Assembly: GCA_025938935.1 (NCBI GenBank)
Contig: JAPCWB010000001.1
Location: 124,001-188,000 of the forward strand
Origin: Novosphingobium sp. MW5
GTDB lineage: Bacteria > Pseudomonadota > Alphaproteobacteria > Sphingomonadales > Sphingomonadaceae
DNA: 64,000 bases
Reading direction: 5' to 3'
Below are positions 62,508-64,000 of this stretch, piece after piece. The first letter of the stretch is position 1; each line of letters starts with the position of its first letter. The position numbers and the translations under genes were made by a program. Below the pieces are notes generated by a model. It saw nothing but the letters and a program-made list of their open reading frames with translations, had not been told where the DNA came from and did no database searches.

Positions 62508-63441
62508 TAAAGACAGCCCTATTTGACATTAGCAAACCTGATGGGGCAGCCGTGTCGATGTCGATGGCAGTCTCATAGAAGTATACAGGTAAATGAGCAG
62601 TTAACTCTGTTCGATCTATTTCGACGTAAAGCCTCATTCTGAACTGCTTGTTTCGAGTTTTACTATTACTTTGAATATTTTTATACTCAGTTTGGTCGTA
62701 TTTTATATTCATATTGATCGCAACTTGAGAGGTAGCCCTCTTGCGAAAATAGTCGCGCGCCGCGACACGATCACCGTCGAACAGCGCAGTCAGAACTGAC
62801 GGCGGAGCAGTTAGTGCGCTTAACGAATTGGCTGGAATGAAGTTAGAGGTAGCGAACTGTATTTCCCGTCCGAAATCCCCAGAAAGAATGCCATTCCAGC
62901 CTCGAGCTTTCCGAATATCCAACGGTTCGGAGCCCCTTCCGTCACCCGGCGAGTTGCTGCGGTAGCGGGCCAGATCGGCTGCCAAGCGTTGGGCGCGCGC
63001 CCGGTCGAGACCGCAAGCTGCGAGCAGGTTTGCAACCAGCCGAGGCTCGGCATAAGTCACGTTGATCAAACCGCCTTCATCCTGAACGCGGATGATGGCC
63101 TGATTGCCATTTGCGAGCTCAACGCGATAAGGCCTCGCATCGAAGATAAGCGCGCTACGCCTGCGCTCCGGAAGGCCCGAAACGAGAGTGCCATCAACCC
63201 CCAGCTTCGGGCCTCCGATCTCAAGCCCATTCAGACCTACGGGCTCAGTGAGCAGCAGGAACTTGACCCGGCTCTCCGCTGAAACGCCGACTCGCTGAAC
63301 ATCCGTTTGCGCAGTAACCAACCGCCTATCCAGGCTCAATTGGGCACTAGAGGGAATTGCCATTATGACGCCGATGGCAACAAGGCCGATGACCATCAGA
63401 ACCAATGGCAATGCAAAACCTTCTTGCGACCTTGTATTCAC
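62425..63441 (-). CDS. gspK: Type II secretion minor pseudopilin GspK
   Basis: A 338-residue pseudopilin. The prepilin signal is SQEGFALPLVLMVIGLVAIGVIM, with cleavage after Gly and, unusually for pilins but normally for GspK, no Glu at +5. The large periplasmic domain contains VQDEGGLINVTYAEPRLVANLLAACGLDRARAQRLAADLARYR, the helical domain typical of GspK. The start is GTG 63441 overlapping the gspJ stop (GTGA). The C-terminal region is locally AT-rich (62640-62720), with asparagine/lysine-rich coding unlike its surroundings. Confidence 0.85.
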   Translation of the reverse strand: MNTRSQEGFALPLVLMVIGLVAIGVIMAIPSSAQLSLDRRLVTAQTDVQRVGVSAESRVKFLLLTEPVGLNGLEIGGPKLGVDGTLVSGLPERRRSALIFDARPYRVELANGNQAIIRVQDEGGLINVTYAEPRLVANLLAACGLDRARAQRLAADLARYRSNSPGDGRGSEPLDIRKARGWNGILSGDFGREIQFATSNFIPANSLSALTAPPSVLTALFDGDRVAARDYFRKRATSQVAINMNIKYDQTEYKNIQSNSKTRNKQFRMRLYVEIDRTELTAHLPVYFYETAIDIDTAAPSGLLMSNRAVFNAGNWSNCHQFIGEDLAPRPLMGAASF

Positions 63442-63875
63442 GGCGTCCACCAAGAAACTTCCCGATTGCCGTCGGTCCAAACAAAGCGGATCACCCCATA
63501 CTCCGCCTGGGGCGTGGCGCTTAGCCACAGACGGCCGTCGCGACTATAGGCAAATTCGGCGCGCCCACTGCGCCAGGTGTACAACGTCGTCTCAGCACCA
63601 TCGTCGCGCAGAATCAGGTGGTTGGATTGGATGCTAAGCTTACCCGCCTTCGTTCCACTAGCCGGTCCTCGAACCCGCCCCGCCTCCTCGATAAAAACCC
63701 TCTGCGCGTTGACGGAGGAATCGGCGTCCTCGTTTCTAGTGATGAAGCGACGAGTCTGCAGTGTATCGGCTCCTAACAGCTGCAACACCACGACTGCCAG
63801 AAGTGCGCTGAAGAGCAAGCTGATGAGCGCCTCAAGAAGTGTAAAGCCATCGTCAAGATCAGCGAGATGATTCAT
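63438..63875 (-). CDS. gspJ: Type II secretion minor pseudopilin GspJ
   Basis: A 145-residue pseudopilin with the classical type III signal DDGFTLLEALISLLFSALLAVVV: cleavage between Gly and Phe, Glu at +5. The C-terminal domain includes GRAEFAYSRDGRLWLSATPQAEYGVIRFVWTDGNREVSWW, consistent with GspJ. Short length leaves GspI or GspH as alternatives. ATG 63875 lies inside the end of gspG, so translation is coupled. No gspH or gspI lies between gspG and this gene. Confidence 0.78.
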   Translation of the reverse strand: MNHLADLDDGFTLLEALISLLFSALLAVVVLQLLGADTLQTRRFITRNEDADSSVNAQRVFIEEAGRVRGPASGTKAGKLSIQSNHLILRDDGAETTLYTWRSGRAEFAYSRDGRLWLSATPQAEYGVIRFVWTDGNREVSWWTP

Positions 63876-64000
63876 TGCTCTGGCCAATGAAGATATCCCT
63901 GGCCGGCCCCTCGCCACCTTCTTGGTGATCGCTCCCAAGGGTTCCGATCACAGGCGTAATTTCGCCTTTCGGTGGTTCGCGATAAAAGTAGGGATTACCC
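63859..64000 (-). CDS. gspG: Type II secretion major pseudopilin GspG, C-terminal part
   Basis: The last 46 codons of a gene that continues beyond the window. NPYFYREPPKGEITPVIG and TLGSDHQEGGEGPARDI reproduce the conserved C-terminus of GspG (W-G-N-P-Y...S-x-G-x-D-G-x-E-G-G-E-G-x-x-x-D-I), including the calcium-binding acidic loop. The stop (63859-63861) lies 14 bases past the gspJ start. GspG is the main subunit of the T2SS pseudopilus. Confidence 0.82.
   Translation of the reverse strand, partial: GNPYFYREPPKGEITPVIGTLGSDHQEGGEGPARDIFIGQSNESSR

Overview
The window looks like a chromosomal segment of a sphingomonad (Sphingomonadales, Alphaproteobacteria; Novosphingobium, Sphingobium or a relative). 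The sequence is GC-rich. It holds two large TonB-dependent receptors, dense aromatic catabolism genes, Tat-exported enzymes, and a DUF3489-DUF2924-serine recombinase cassette of a kind I associate with this order. Genus is inference from gene content, not a database match.

Region 1 (1-30.5 kb) is an aromatic catabolic island. After a lone ABC-F ATPase (344-1918) comes a 3-hydroxybenzoate 4-monooxygenase-like gene (mobA) divergent from a MarR regulator, with a 12-bp inverted repeat across the shared promoter. TetR and IclR regulators follow. A large set of pathway genes comes next: a meta-cleavage product hydrolase; an MHS-type transporter; an SDR / Rieske oxygenase / acyl-CoA dehydrogenase / CoA-transferase operon; and an opposite-strand operon of extradiol dioxygenase, HsaA-like flavin monooxygenase, gentisate dioxygenase-like cupin, FAH-family hydrolase and dihydroxyphthalate decarboxylase-like protein. 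Beyond these lie two DoxX-like/SnoaL-like membrane modules, an exported MmgE/PrpD protein, a TonB receptor, a second IclR regulator, and the hydratase / acetaldehyde dehydrogenase / aldolase trio that finishes a meta pathway. A 15-bp palindrome, GTCCG-N5-CGGAC, recurs in five intergenic regions of this island and probably ties it into one regulon. The natural substrate cannot be read from the sequence.

Region 2 (30.6-46.9 kb) is a polysaccharide-utilisation locus: a TonB receptor, a ROK sugar kinase and a beta-helix remnant on the minus strand, and a GH2 enzyme, a second glycosidase-like protein, a Tat-exported esterase, an FHS sugar permease, mannose-6-phosphate isomerase, a sulfatase and a ROK repressor on the plus strand. 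The mix suggests a sulfated, mannose-containing glycan. Five of its genes carry single frameshifts, unlike the flanking regions, so it is either decaying or locally mis-sequenced.

Region 3 (47.2-52.4 kb) is a mobile-element fragment: two DUF5681 genes and a ParB/DNA-methyltransferase fusion, divergent from DUF3489, DUF2924 and a large serine recombinase. A dense cluster of CCTGTT/AACAGG repeats follows the recombinase.

Region 4 (52.7-64 kb, minus strand) is a type II secretion cluster (gspG-J-K-L-M-C-D, then a prepilin peptidase at the far end). Built into it are a PCu(A)C copper chaperone, two SCO proteins and two cupredoxin proteins. The two cupredoxin proteins together carry the four His-X-His motifs of one multicopper oxidase, and only one has a (Tat) signal peptide. 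This looks like a dedicated secretion route for a split multicopper oxidase and is the most unusual system in the window.
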